Part shown: positions 10,103 through 20,100 of the stretch, in pieces | Layout: every line of letters begins with the position of its first letter | How positions within the stretch are numbered: position 1 is the stretch's first letter | Source of the DNA: an uncultured Nitrosomonadales bacterium | Lineage (GTDB): Bacteria > Pseudomonadota > Gammaproteobacteria > Burkholderiales > Methylophilaceae | Direction of reading: 5' to 3' | Assembly: GCA_913048465.1 (NCBI GenBank) | Contig: CAJWVO010000002.1 | Coordinates: 62,001 to 126,000, forward strand | Length of the DNA: 64,000 nt | Made by a program: the position numbers and the translations under genes | Notes under the pieces: model-generated | The model's database searches: none | What the model saw: only the letters and a program-made list of their open reading frames with translations | What the model was told of the DNA's origin: nothing

Positions 10103-10643
10103 ATTTATATTAGTTTGTATTGTTTCAACATTTTCAATACTTGCACAGGCTGAGCAAGTTTTTTTAATAAAAACTTCTAAAGGCGATATCGTAATTGAAA
10201 CATATGCAGATAAAGCACCGATCACTGTAAAAAACTTTGAATCTTATGTGGATTCAGGTTTCTTTAATGGAACAATTTTTCATAGAGTAATCGATGGATT
10301 TATGATCCAAGGTGGTGGCTTCGACAAAGATATGAATCAAAAAGATACAAATGATCCCATCAAAAACGAAGCTGCTAATGGTTTGAAAAATCTAAAATAT
10401 AGTATTGCTATGGCTCGAACAAGCATTCCTGACTCAGCCACGTCACAGTTCTTTATCAACGTAGCTGATAATTCATTCTTGGATTATCCAGGACAAGATG
10501 GTTATGGGTATTGTGTATTTGGTAAAGTGATTGAAGGTATGGATATAGTAGACCAGATTGCAAAAGTACCGACTACTTCAAAAAAAGGACATGCTGATGT
10601 ACCTATAAGAAAAATAAGCATCAAGCAAATAATTAAAAAATAA
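10068..10643 (+). CDS. ppiA: Periplasmic peptidyl-prolyl cis-trans isomerase (cyclophilin)
   Basis: Cyclophilin that speeds proline isomerisation during folding of exported proteins. The 191-residue product has a signal peptide ending near AQA-E (about 1-28) and the catalytic signature [14 protein letters not shown]. The chosen ATG overlaps the transpeptidase gene by 35 bases; a GTG at 10086 is an alternative start. Bases 10170-10570 are identical to 10673-11073 in the next gene, so the mature domain is the same protein in two compartments. The C-terminal tail (from TTSKKGHAD) differs from the cytosolic copy. Confidence 0.94.
   Translation: MNGKLSVNQLIKFILVCIVSTFSILAQAEQVFLIKTSKGDIVIETYADKAPITVKNFESYVDSGFFNGTIFHRVIDGFMIQGGGFDKDMNQKDTNDPIKNEAANGLKNLKYSIAMARTSIPDSATSQFFINVADNSFLDYPGQDGYGYCVFGKVIEGMDIVDQIAKVPTTSKKGHADVPIRKISIKQIIKK
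10170..10570 (+). repeat. 401-bp perfect direct repeat, copy 1 (in ppiA)
   Basis: Every base from 10170 to 10570 matches 10673-11073 at a constant offset of 503 bases, including third codon positions. The copy is flanked by unique sequence (signal peptide before, different tail after). This indicates a very recent duplication or gene conversion. Confidence 0.95.
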
Positions 10644-10660
10644 TTTAGATAGGGATAATA

Positions 10661-11149
10661 ATGATTACACTCAAAACTTCTAAAGGCGATATCGTAATTG
10701 AAACATATGCAGATAAAGCACCGATCACTGTAAAAAACTTTGAATCTTATGTGGATTCAGGTTTCTTTAATGGAACAATTTTTCATAGAGTAATCGATGG
10801 ATTTATGATCCAAGGTGGTGGCTTCGACAAAGATATGAATCAAAAAGATACAAATGATCCCATCAAAAACGAAGCTGCTAATGGTTTGAAAAATCTAAAA
10901 TATAGTATTGCTATGGCTCGAACAAGCATTCCTGACTCAGCCACGTCACAGTTCTTTATCAACGTAGCTGATAATTCATTCTTGGATTATCCAGGACAAG
11001 ATGGTTATGGGTATTGTGTATTTGGTAAAGTGATTGAAGGTATGGATATAGTAGACCAGATTGCAAAAGTACCTACAGGTAATCACCCGTCAGGTCATCA
11101 AGATGTGCCAAAAGAATCAATTACTATTGATGAAGGCTCAAAAAATTAA
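10661..11149 (+). CDS. ppiB: Cytoplasmic peptidyl-prolyl cis-trans isomerase (cyclophilin)
   Basis: 162-residue cyclophilin without signal peptide, starting [14 protein letters not shown] as in other PpiB proteins. It has the [14 protein letters not shown] signature and a C-terminal tail [13 protein letters not shown] typical of cytosolic PpiB. An AGGGAT ribosome-binding site lies 8 bases before the ATG. Residues about 5-138 are encoded by DNA identical to ppiA. Because the tail is PpiB-like and the repeated core suits both, I cannot tell from this window which gene was the donor. The 3' end overlaps lpxH by 20 bases. Confidence 0.95.
   Translation: MITLKTSKGDIVIETYADKAPITVKNFESYVDSGFFNGTIFHRVIDGFMIQGGGFDKDMNQKDTNDPIKNEAANGLKNLKYSIAMARTSIPDSATSQFFINVADNSFLDYPGQDGYGYCVFGKVIEGMDIVDQIAKVPTGNHPSGHQDVPKESITIDEGSKN
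10673..11073 (+). repeat. 401-bp perfect direct repeat, copy 2 (in ppiB)
   Basis: Second copy of the identical block found at 10170-10570. The boundary bases differ on both sides (a/c before, g/t after), so the repeat is confined to the coding core of the two cyclophilin genes. Confidence 0.95.
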
Positions 11150-11858
11150 TATAACTGATAGTGCTGTTTTCATATCTGATCTGCATCTTACTGATAATGC
11201 ATCAAATAATATATTTCTAAATTTTCTTGAACACAGTTCAGTTTTAACAAATAACCTTTTTATTTTAGGCGATCTTTTCGATTACTGGGTCGGTGATGAT
11301 TCCGGAATGTATTCAAATGAAATTAGTGCTTTAAGGGAGTTCGGCGAACAAAAAAATATATATTTCATTCATGGGAATAGAGATTTTTTAATTGGTAGAA
11401 ACTACTTTAGAGAAAATCAAATAACAATTCTTGATGATGAAACTCAAATTACTCTCGGTCATCATCGAGTTTTACTTATGCATGGTGACACTCTTTGCAG
11501 TGATGATTCAGATTATCAAGCTTTTCGTAAAGAAGTGAGGTCAAAAAAGTGGCAAGAAAATTTTTTAGCTAAAAAATTAGATGAAAGAATCAGTATTGCT
11601 TCTGACCTTAGGGAACAAAGTAAAAAATTAAACCTTAACAAGCCAGAAAATATTATTGATGTAAATGAAAAAACAGTAAACTCAGTAATTGAGAAGAATC
11701 CTCCAATTGAGATATTAATTCATGGGCATACTCATCGCCAGAATACCCATCGATATAATGCATTTACAAGATTTGTTTTAGGTGATTGGAAAGAAAATCA
11801 AGGAAATTATTTAATATGGAAAGAAGCTAAGGGTTTTGAATTTAAAACGTTTAGTTAA
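11130..11858 (+). CDS. lpxH: UDP-2,3-diacylglucosamine pyrophosphatase
   Basis: Peripheral inner-membrane metallophosphoesterase of lipid A synthesis that yields lipid X and UMP. The 242-residue product shows the di-metal motifs in order: SDLHL near 14, [11 protein letters not shown] near 46, GNRD near 84, LMHGDTLC near 119 and HGHTHRQ near 200. I chose the ATG at 11130 inside the ppiB 3' end; a TTG at 11061 would add 23 residues not seen in the family. The 3' end overlaps convergent nusB by 8 bases. The ppiB-lpxH pair is common in proteobacteria. Confidence 0.94.
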   Translation: MKAQKINITDSAVFISDLHLTDNASNNIFLNFLEHSSVLTNNLFILGDLFDYWVGDDSGMYSNEISALREFGEQKNIYFIHGNRDFLIGRNYFRENQITILDDETQITLGHHRVLLMHGDTLCSDDSDYQAFRKEVRSKKWQENFLAKKLDERISIASDLREQSKKLNLNKPENIIDVNEKTVNSVIEKNPPIEILIHGHTHRQNTHRYNAFTRFVLGDWKENQGNYLIWKEAKGFEFKTFS

Positions 11859-12276
11859 TTTCTAATGCTCTAAACTTTTTTGCCACCTTATCAAGTGAAC
11901 CATTTACAAATTTAAAACTTTCCTCACCGCCAAAACTCTTTGTGATCTCTAACGCTTCATTAATTGAAACCTTAAAAGGTATATCTATCCTTGTCTTTAA
12001 TTCATAATAAGCAACCACTAAAATTGATAACTCAATTGGATTTAGTTCTTCTTTCTTTTTATCCATGAAATTATTTAAATCTTCAATAATGTCTTGGTAG
12101 CTCTCTTTGATTCCATCAATTAATGAGTTATAAAATTCCTCATCACATCTGCAATAATCAGGGTCCTCTAGAATATCTTTTTTAATGTCAGCGTAATCAA
12201 ATGTGTTCATGATTCCCCGATAAATTGACTTCATTAACAGTTCCCTTGATTTCCTTCTGCTGTTGATTTTTTTCAT
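11851..12276 (-). CDS. nusB: Transcription antitermination factor NusB
   Basis: All-helical RNA-binding factor that with NusE (S10) binds boxA RNA and supports rRNA antitermination. The 141-residue product opens with a basic RRKSRELLMKSIYR segment and has the family's closing pattern EALEITKSFGGEESFKFVNG followed by LDKVAKK. It lies 10 bases downstream of ribH, the standard ribH-nusB order. Its 3' end overlaps convergent lpxH. Confidence 0.93.
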   Translation of the reverse strand: MKKINSRRKSRELLMKSIYRGIMNTFDYADIKKDILEDPDYCRCDEEFYNSLIDGIKESYQDIIEDLNNFMDKKKEELNPIELSILVVAYYELKTRIDIPFKVSINEALEITKSFGGEESFKFVNGSLDKVAKKFRALEIN

Positions 12277-12286
12277 TGAGTAAATA

Positions 12287-12718
12287 TTAACTAATTAAAT
12301 TTAAGGTATCTAGTGTTTCAATCAAGCTATTTACCACTTCAATACCTTTTGTGCCTGTCCTTTGAATAGTCTCATCATCGTTATTCGTGGTTAAGACTGC
12401 ATTCATAATAGGAATATCATATTGCAATTGAACATTCATGATCCCCATCGCAGATTGATCAGATACAACTTCAAAATGATAAGTTTCACCTCTGATTACT
12501 GCACCAATTGCAATCAATGCATCAAATTTTTTTGATTTGCAGCACCTTGATAAAAGAAGTGGTAATTCTAAGGCACCAGGCACATAGAACTTATCTATAT
12601 TATCCTGCTGGAAACCACAACTTAGGAGCTCATCTGAAACAGAATTCTCCAGAACTGAAACATGTTCATAATTAAACTTTGAAATGCAAAGTGCAACCTT
12701 TAAATTACTATAGTCCAT
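12287..12718 (-). CDS. ribH: 6,7-dimethyl-8-ribityllumazine synthase
   Basis: Penultimate enzyme of riboflavin synthesis, condensing 5-amino-6-ribitylaminouracil with dihydroxybutanone phosphate. The 143-residue product has family motifs: KFN near 14-16, PGALELP near 47-53, GAVIRGETYHFE near 72-83 and the RTGTKG.E segment near the C terminus. It sits between an OFA-type transporter gene (11-base gap) and nusB. In many betaproteobacteria a ribBA gene precedes ribH; here the transporter takes that place. No FMN riboswitch motif is seen upstream. Confidence 0.94.
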   Translation of the reverse strand: MDYSNLKVALCISKFNYEHVSVLENSVSDELLSCGFQQDNIDKFYVPGALELPLLLSRCCKSKKFDALIAIGAVIRGETYHFEVVSDQSAMGIMNVQLQYDIPIMNAVLTTNNDDETIQRTGTKGIEVVNSLIETLDTLNLIS

Positions 12719-12729
12719 ATGTATTTAGG

Positions 12730-14292
12730 TTAATAGAAGATGACTAAAGCTTTATCAAGCGTATTGTAAATTGCAAGAACCAATGGAATACCCACCACCA
12801 TCCAAGCAATAGGTAAGATAAGTTTTTGTACTCCGACATTGCTGGATTGTGTTTTAATGGATCTGGAATTTGATGAAGTCATTACCTTTCTTTCTTTATC
12901 TAGCTCAGATTTGTTCATAAAATATTTTTTGTTAACTGGTTTCACAAGCAGGTTTGAAATTAAACCGATTACTAATAAACCAGCCAATATATACATACTT
13001 AAGTTATAGGCCTGAGAGGGATCGACACCCTGTTCAATTTGATACTCCCTAAGGTAAAAAACTAACATTGGGCCAAGAATACCTGCTGTAGCCCAGGCAG
13101 TGAGTAAGCGGCCATGAATAGCACCAACATGCTGCGTTCCAAAAATATCTGCTAAGTAAGCAGGTATGGTAGCAAAGCCTCCTCCATACATTGTTAGGAT
13201 AATACAAAAAATTAGAGCAAATAAGGGAATATTTCCAGTGGTTCCAGCCCAGGGTGAGCTAACATACATTAAAAAACCCAAAGCGAAGAATATGAAATAG
13301 GTATTCTTTCGTCCCAAATAATCAGATGATGAAGCCCAGAAAATTCTTCCAAGAATATTAGATAAAGATAATAGTGCAACGAAACCTGCTGCAATCGCCA
13401 CAATCTGACCTTGATCAAATACATTAACTGCCACTTCTTGGAACATTGGTGAGGCCACACCCAACACCCCAATGCCGGCAGAGACATTTAGACAAAGAAC
13501 AATCCACAAAAACCAAAATTGATTTGTCTTATGAGCGTTTTTTACATGTACATGGTTGTTAGTAATTAATTTATTTGTTTTTTCCTTTGGAACCCAACCA
13601 GATGGTTTCCATCCATCCGCTGGCACTCTATAGCCAAATGCACCAAGAAGCATAGCAATTAAATAGACTGTTCCCATAATAAGAAAGGTTTGCCAAACAC
13701 CGCCATCAACTGAGGAAAAATGATTCATCAAATATTCTGCAGAAGGACTACCAATCATTGCTCCACCGCCAAAACCCATAATTGCCATTCCAGTTGCAAG
13801 ACCTCTTCTATCAGGGAACCACTTGATTAGAGTTGAAACAGGAGAAATGTAACCTAAGCCCAGTCCGATACCACCAATAACGCCAGTACCCAACCAAATA
13901 ACCCAAAGTTGATGGGTGTAAACACCTAAGGAGGTCACAATTAATCCTCCACCCCATGCTAAAGCTGCAGCGACTCCAGCTTTCCTGGGTCCTGCTTTTT
14001 CTAACCAGTGCCCGAAAATTGCAGCGGAAGCGCCAAGAAAAACAATGGCTAAGGAAAACGTCCATCCCAAATCACTCATTTTCCAGTCACATGATGTTAT
14101 AAAAATTCTCTCAAAGAAAGTAATATTGTCCGCACATTGTTGGCCTACAACCTCTGTGAGTCTTTTCCAGAAAACACTGAAGCCATAAATCATACCAATC
14201 GACAAATGAATTAAAAGCGCTGCTGGGGGGACTAACCATCTGTTAAAGTTATTATCAGCAATAATATTTTCTTTATTCAATGAACTAAACAT
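12730..14292 (-). CDS. OFA-family major facilitator transporter
   Basis: Twelve or more membrane segments in 520 residues, with the oxalate/formate antiporter (OFA) pattern: a first helix running into IYGFSVFWKRL, a WTFSLAIVFLG helix, and GIGLGLGYISPVSTLIKWFP followed by DRRGLATG. A C-terminal helix follows a basic loop at about 460-485. The substrate is unknown; oxalate, formate or another small carboxylate are family possibilities only. It is the first gene of a tight minus-strand group with ribH and nusB, and is divergent from phoB. Confidence 0.85.
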   Translation of the reverse strand: MFSSLNKENIIADNNFNRWLVPPAALLIHLSIGMIYGFSVFWKRLTEVVGQQCADNITFFERIFITSCDWKMSDLGWTFSLAIVFLGASAAIFGHWLEKAGPRKAGVAAALAWGGGLIVTSLGVYTHQLWVIWLGTGVIGGIGLGLGYISPVSTLIKWFPDRRGLATGMAIMGFGGGAMIGSPSAEYLMNHFSSVDGGVWQTFLIMGTVYLIAMLLGAFGYRVPADGWKPSGWVPKEKTNKLITNNHVHVKNAHKTNQFWFLWIVLCLNVSAGIGVLGVASPMFQEVAVNVFDQGQIVAIAAGFVALLSLSNILGRIFWASSSDYLGRKNTYFIFFALGFLMYVSSPWAGTTGNIPLFALIFCIILTMYGGGFATIPAYLADIFGTQHVGAIHGRLLTAWATAGILGPMLVFYLREYQIEQGVDPSQAYNLSMYILAGLLVIGLISNLLVKPVNKKYFMNKSELDKERKVMTSSNSRSIKTQSSNVGVQKLILPIAWMVVGIPLVLAIYNTLDKALVIFY

Positions 14293-14340
14293 CTTAATCG
14301 TCTCTATTTAAATTAATACCTAAACCTTAATGAAAAATCC

Positions 14341-14378
14341 AAAAAAAATCAAAGCCTATTTTCCTATTTGATGGCTTT
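14341..14378 (-). terminator. Terminator-like hairpin in the OFA transporter leader
   Basis: On the minus strand AAAGCC (14378-14373) can pair with GGCTTT (14356-14351) around a 16-base loop, followed after two bases by eight Ts (14348-14341). It lies 49 bases before the transporter start. A terminator at the head of a divergent gene suggests a leader attenuator, but the 6-bp stem is short, so this is tentative. Confidence 0.3.
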
Positions 14379-14385
14379 TAATTAG

Positions 14386-14413
14386 TTTACAATTACGTTA
14401 AGCAATATATATT
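14386..14413 (+). promoter_or_regulatory. Probable phoB-phoR promoter
   Basis: TTTACA (14386-14391), a 16-base spacer and TATATT (14408-14413) precede the phoB ATG at 14427. The implied start of transcription would leave a leader of fewer than 10 bases and there is no obvious ribosome-binding site, so the transcript may be nearly leaderless. No clear Pho box is seen here. Confidence 0.4.
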
Positions 14414-14426
14414 TCTTTAAAAAATT

Positions 14427-15128
14427 ATGAAAAAGGCAAACATATTAATCGTTGAAGATGAAGAGTCTATACTGGAGATGATAGCTTTAAATCTTCATCA
14501 CAATAATTTTCAACCACTAAGAGCAATCAATGCTGAGATTGCTGAAAGTTTTTTAAAGAAAAATGAAGTTGATCTCATTTTACTAGATTGGATGCTACCA
14601 GGCATGGATGGTATTGATTTTCTCAGGCGGATTCGAACAAACTCTGATACCAAAGATATATCTGTAATGATGCTCACCGCCAAAAATGAAGAAACAAATA
14701 AAATTGAAGGTTTTGATGTTGGCGCTGATGATTATTTAGCAAAACCATTTAGTCAAAAAGAGCTAATTGCCAGAATAAAGGCGATACTCAGAAGAAAGAA
14801 TCCAGAATCTATTGCTGAACAAATTAAACATGGAAATCTGCAAGTTAATCCTGATAGTCATGAAGTATTTTATCAATCTAAATTTATAAAACTTGGACCC
14901 ACGGAATTTAAATTATTATTTCTGTTATGTATGAATAAAAATCGAGTCCTCTCTCGTGAAGTTATTGTTGATAAAATCTGGAATAACGAATCTGAAATTG
15001 ATGCACGAACAATCGATGTGCATGTTAAAAGACTAAGATCAACATTAAAATCCCATGGAATTCAAAAGAGTATTGAAACTATTAGGGGTGTTGGTTATAA
15101 GTTAGCGGATGAAATAAATTTTGAATAA
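14427..15128 (+). CDS. phoB: PhoB-type response regulator
   Basis: OmpR/PhoB-family regulator of 233 residues: receiver domain 1-120 with acidic pocket Glu10/Asp11, phospho-acceptor Asp54 (LLDWMLPG) and a conserved KPF Lys near 108; winged-helix DNA-binding domain at about 130-230 with the RTIDVHVKRLR recognition helix and the RGVGYKL wing. In E. coli PhoB activates phosphate-starvation genes through 11-bp direct repeats. It overlaps phoR by 8 bases. No pst or phoU genes are nearby, so the Pho assignment rests on sequence and on the paired kinase. Confidence 0.88.
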   Translation: MKKANILIVEDEESILEMIALNLHHNNFQPLRAINAEIAESFLKKNEVDLILLDWMLPGMDGIDFLRRIRTNSDTKDISVMMLTAKNEETNKIEGFDVGADDYLAKPFSQKELIARIKAILRRKNPESIAEQIKHGNLQVNPDSHEVFYQSKFIKLGPTEFKLLFLLCMNKNRVLSREVIVDKIWNNESEIDARTIDVHVKRLRSTLKSHGIQKSIETIRGVGYKLADEINFE

Positions 15129-16401
15129 GATATTCATCAAAGTTATCACGCAATTGATTGTGTTATTTGTGGTCTCTTTTTTTGTAGGGATGTTTTTTAC
15201 AAAAGTATATGGCTTATTATTATTTGTTTTTCTTTTGATTCTTTACGCCCTCAAACAAGCCTATTCCTTAGTAAGTATGGATAAATGGCTTAATCGTCCA
15301 TCGCAACATACTGTTCCAATTGGGGATAGTGTATGGGAGCCTACCTTTTCAAAACTTTATAAATTTCATAAAAATACCCTCAAAATGAAAAAGGATTTAG
15401 GTCTAGCATTAGATCAATTTATACTCGGCGCACAAGCGTTACCCGATGGCGTGTTGTCACTTGATCAATCAAATCATATTTTATGGGCCAATAAAAAGAT
15501 TCAGCATATGTTGGGAATCAGGCTGCCAGATGATCTCAATAAACCAATTACTTATATTTTTAGGGATACCAAGTTGTTAGGTCTTATTGAAGCGAATGAT
15601 AACAATAAATCAATATCAATAATCATCGATGACAATAAATATCAAATCAATTTAATTGAATTTGGAATTGAAAATAAATTATTAATATGTAGAAATATTA
15701 ATGATGAAGAAAAATCTGAAACAAATCGTAAGAGATTCATTTCAGATGTTTCACATGAATTAAAGACTCCATTAACGGTAATTATGGGCAACAGTGAGCT
15801 GATGCTTAATGCTGATATCGAAAAAAAACAACAAAAAGTTTTATTACAAGAAACTTTAGAGCAAACTCAAAGAATGAATGCTTTAATCACCGATCTTATC
15901 TCTCTTAGCAGTATTGACTCAACAAAAAATATACAGAGGAATAATAAAGTCATCGTTGACGATTTGAAAGATCAAATTCTAAATAATCTATCATCTTTGA
16001 AAAAGAAAAAAGGTATTTCATTTGAATTTAACCTAGACTCTAAAAAAAATATTCTTGGATCATTTTCTGAAATTTATAGCGCGCTAGAAAATTTAGTCTC
16101 AAATGCATTTAGATATACGGATAAAGGTTCTATATCGATTAACTGGTTTGTTTTAAAAGGACAAGGTGTCTTGTCTGTTACCGACACAGGCATAGGGATT
16201 TCAAAAGAACATCTTGATAAAATCACCGATAGATTTTATAGAGTTGACGCCGATAGAAGCAGAAATACAGGGGGAACAGGCTTGGGATTGGCGATCGTCA
16301 AAAATATTATGGATCATCATAATGGATCAATCGACATTAAAAGCGATATGAATAAAGGAAGTACCTTTTGGCTTGTCTTTCCCAAAGAAAGAGTTATATA
16401 A
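15121..16401 (+). CDS. phoR: PhoR-type sensor histidine kinase
   Basis: Inner-membrane kinase of 426 residues, partner of PhoB. Two close membrane helices (about 8-26 and 28-47) leave almost no periplasmic part, as in PhoR. A PAS-like domain follows at about 95-195, then HisKA with phospho-His212 in SDVSHELKTPL, then HATPase with N-box NLVSNAFRYT, G1 DTGIG and G2 GGTGLGL. The start is a TTG inside the phoB 3' end; no better start is available near it. A lipoprotein gene follows 3 bases after the stop. Confidence 0.9.
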   Translation: MNKIFIKVITQLIVLFVVSFFVGMFFTKVYGLLLFVFLLILYALKQAYSLVSMDKWLNRPSQHTVPIGDSVWEPTFSKLYKFHKNTLKMKKDLGLALDQFILGAQALPDGVLSLDQSNHILWANKKIQHMLGIRLPDDLNKPITYIFRDTKLLGLIEANDNNKSISIIIDDNKYQINLIEFGIENKLLICRNINDEEKSETNRKRFISDVSHELKTPLTVIMGNSELMLNADIEKKQQKVLLQETLEQTQRMNALITDLISLSSIDSTKNIQRNNKVIVDDLKDQILNNLSSLKKKKGISFEFNLDSKKNILGSFSEIYSALENLVSNAFRYTDKGSISINWFVLKGQGVLSVTDTGIGISKEHLDKITDRFYRVDADRSRNTGGTGLGLAIVKNIMDHHNGSIDIKSDMNKGSTFWLVFPKERVI

Positions 16402-16404
16402 AAA

Positions 16405-17112
16405 ATGTTTCATAAGATATTTTATCTAATTATATTAATCTTCATTTCCTCATGCTCTTCAAACCAAATTAAATCCCCTACATCACAATATGATAAAAGC
16501 TCAGTGAATCAATTCGCAAAAACAGACTTTGATCGGATGGCAGATCTTGAGATTAGAGAAAATCTGCAAAGCCTAGAAATCTTGGCCTTGAAATTCTATA
16601 AACGCAACCCTAATCAGTTAAAAAAAACGACGCAAGATGATGCAGAAAAAATGGTAAATTGGATTTTCCATGGTGATCATAGTGATGAATTTGAGCAATT
16701 ACAAAATAAAAAAGATGTTGAGTCTTTGAATTTGGTTTTTGATGAAAGTTTTAATGGGGATAGGGTCTTGGCTTTGATGATTGGTCTTAAGACCATGCTC
16801 CTTAAATCTCATGGCAATAAAACAGATTTCTATCTTTTTGATAAATTAGACCCGCAAAATATTTACAATGTAGCTCGAAATATTGAAGTGATCTTGTGGA
16901 AACTTTCTAGTAAGAAAATGGTGAATGGAGAACCTTTTTTAATTTCAAACTCAATCAATGAAAACGAACAAAATTTAAGCTTTGAAAGAGAATTTGGAAA
17001 AATTATTGGGCGGACAGATTATTTCGCCTACACGCTGTCTGAAAAAACAGAACGGACCATCACAAGGGCAGTACAGAGTGTGTCCACAAGGCTATTTTTA
17101 CCATTCATTTAA
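16405..17112 (+). CDS. Unknown lipoprotein downstream of phoBR
   Basis: The 235-residue product begins with a short basic-hydrophobic signal and a lipobox ending ISSC (Cys17), so it should be lipid-anchored. The rest is mostly helical without a recognised domain. A central stretch around 100-130 (DESFNGDRVLALMIGLKTML) looks like a buried helix. Its ATG is 3 bases after the phoR stop, so it should be co-transcribed with phoBR. I do not recognise a function. It is convergent with the giant dehydrogenase gene. Confidence 0.7.
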   Translation: MFHKIFYLIILIFISSCSSNQIKSPTSQYDKSSVNQFAKTDFDRMADLEIRENLQSLEILALKFYKRNPNQLKKTTQDDAEKMVNWIFHGDHSDEFEQLQNKKDVESLNLVFDESFNGDRVLALMIGLKTMLLKSHGNKTDFYLFDKLDPQNIYNVARNIEVILWKLSSKKMVNGEPFLISNSINENEQNLSFEREFGKIIGRTDYFAYTLSEKTERTITRAVQSVSTRLFLPFI

Positions 17113-17134
17113 GAAAGTTGGATCCTCTCCATAA

Positions 17135-20100
17135 TTATAGTAAAACCTTCTCAATTCCTCCATTATTTGCCTTCTCCACGTATTCTTGTAACCAGTTAGC
17201 TCCTAGGTTATTTTTTGCAATTTCAACAACAATATAATCAGCATCCGTTCCAGTTTCATCCCCATATCTAGATAAACCTTGCAAACATGACGGGCAAGAT
17301 GTAAGAATTTTGACATCATCTTTATTATCTTTAATAAGTGTATTCTTATCTTTTGTAATTTCTTCGGATTTTCTCATTTTTACCTGAGTTGCAATATCAG
17401 GTCGAGTCACAGCAAAAGTCCCAGACTCGCCACAACATCGATCATTCTTTTTAACATCTTTATTTAATAGTGATTTGGTAACGTTTGTAGATGCATAAGT
17501 TTTCATAGGATTATGGCAAGGCTCGTGATACATATATTGCACACCAGATACATCATTCATCTTGACCTGTTTTTCCATTAAGTATTCATGAATATCAAGC
17601 AAGCGACAACCAGGGAAAATAGTTTCAAATTGGTATTTAGTGAGTTGGTCCATACATGTGCCACAGGAGACGATCACAGTTTTAATATCCAAGTAATTAA
17701 GAGTGTTTGCAATCCGATGAAACTGCACCCTATTATCAGATGATATTTCATGTCCTTTTTCAATATCTCCTGAGGAGGTTTGAGGGTAGCCGCAACACAA
17801 GTAACCTGGTGGCAGGACGGTAATTGCACCAACTTCATATAACATCGCCTGAGTGGCTAAACCAACTTGAGAAAAAAGTCTTTCAGACCCACATCCAGGA
17901 AAATAAAAAACGGCATCAGACTCATCAGTTACTTTATTATGATTTCTAATGATAGGAACGATCTTGTCATCTTCAATTCCGAGCATCGCTCTTGATGTTT
18001 TTGTTGGAACATTTTTAGGCATCGGACGATTAATAAAGTGAATGACTTGAGATGCCACATTTCCTTTACCCACAGTTGAAGGTGGATTTTTAGTAAACAT
18101 TCGACTACCGAATGTTAATTTTTTAGCCACTTTATGGATGGTGCTTTGTAAGCGATATCCAATGTTAATCATCAATTGATGCATGACCTTGATTGTTCTC
18201 GGATCTTTTAAATTAAGATAAGTCATCCCCACGTAACTGCCTAAATTAAATTTTTTCTTATTTTGCTTACGCAGAAAGTTTCGCATCTGAATACTTACCT
18301 CACCGTAATCAATATTTACCGGACAAGGATTTAAACATTTATGACAAACGGTGCAATGATCTGCAATATCATTAAACTCATCAAAATGTTTCAGTGATAT
18401 ACCTCGACGAGTTTGTTCCTCATATAAAAATGCTTCAATTAATAACGATGTTCCAAGAATTTTATTTCTTGGGCTGTACATCAGGTTAGCTCTTGGTACA
18501 TGAGTGGTGCAGACTGGTTTACATTTTCCACATCTTAAACACGAACTGATCGAATCGGCAATTTCCCCCATTTCAGATTGTTCCATAATAATAGACTCTT
18601 CTTCAAGTAGTCCAAAGCTTGGGGTGTATGCTTTTGTGAGACCAGATCCTGGAAGGAGTTTACCTTTATTAAAATGCCCATTAGGATCAACTTTGTCTTT
18701 ATATTTCTTAAAGACCTCAATCGTCTCATTATCTAAAAATTCCATTTTAGTGATGCCAATACCATGCTCACCTGAAATAACCCCATCCAGAGACTTAGCT
18801 AGCTTCATTACTTTGGATACAGCAATTTGAGCGTCATTCATCATCTGATAGTCATCTGAGTTTACAGGAATATTGGTATGCACATTCCCATCGCCAGCGT
18901 GCATGTGTAAAGCAATAAAGACTCTAGATTTTAATTTTTGTTGGTGGACTTTAACAATGCCTGTAATTATTTTTTCAAATTCTCGACCAATAAATATTTC
19001 TTTTAAAGGAACCAACACCTCAGCTTTCCATGAAATTATAATCTCATGATTCTGAACAAGATTAATAATTGGTGTGTTTGGATATTGAGTCTCATAATTG
19101 AGAAATTTATTCAAATCATCACCCACCAAATCCAGAGAATTGATAATCCAATACCATTTAGATTTTACTTTTTCAATTAAATTGAATGCCAGAATGGATT
19201 TATCTTCAAAAAGGTCCTCATTAAAGTCTTCATCCTCAATAACTGGTTTATAGTTATTTATAAAATCTTTAACGTCATCAAGTATCGATAATTTATTTTT
19301 TATAGATAACTCGATATTGAATCGTTCGATACCATTTGAATACTCACCGAGCCTCTCCAAAGGAATCACAACATCTTCATTAATTTTGAATGCATTGGTA
19401 TGTTTGGCTATCGCAGCGGTTCTCGCACGATCAGCCCAGAAATTTTTTCTTGCTTCCGGCGATACAGCAATAAAACCTTCACCAGATCTTCGATTGGCAA
19501 TGGTAACCACGTGAGAACATACTTGACCAACGATATTTTCATTATCAGAGGCAATGTCTGCAATCAGGGCCATTTTAGGTCTTTCTGCCCTAGCCGCCTT
19601 AGTAGAATACCCTACCGCCTTGATATAACGATCATCAAGGTGTTCCAAGCCAGCAAGAACAACCCCGGAGGTCTCATCGATGTATTTTTTTATTTCGACA
19701 ATCGATGGAACAGCATCACCAACTTGACCAAAAAATTCTAAGCAGACCGTTCTGATAAATTTTGGCATTTTATGCAAAATAAATGTAGCAGAGGTAATGA
19801 GGCCATCACATCCCTCTTTTTGAACACCAGGGAGTCCACTTAAAAATTTATCTGTAACATCTTTACCAAGTCCAATTTTTCTAAACTTATGCCCTGGGAT
19901 TTCTAAAATTTCTTTAGCTTTAATCTCTTTAGAAGTTTTTGAATCAATAAAGGATATTTGAAATCTTGCATTATCGATGTCATGGATTTTTCCAAGGTTG
20001 TGATCCAGACGTTCAATGATGATCCAATCACCATTAGGATCCACCATTTTCCATGAAGCAAGATTATCAAGGGCTGTTCCCCATAGAACAGCTTTTTTAC

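Noticed and set aside
10170-11073. Duplicated cyclophilin block as an insertion sequence or transposon footprint
   Set aside because: There is no transposase, terminal inverted repeat or target duplication; the repeat is confined to homologous coding sequence.
11061-11129. N-terminal extension of LpxH from a TTG
   Set aside because: It would read the repeated cyclophilin DNA in another frame and adds residues absent from LpxH proteins; the ATG at 11130 gives the normal length.
12719-14426. FMN riboswitch upstream of ribH or its operon
   Set aside because: I looked for the conserved AGGATAAGGGGCGAA-like core and found none in the leader or gaps.
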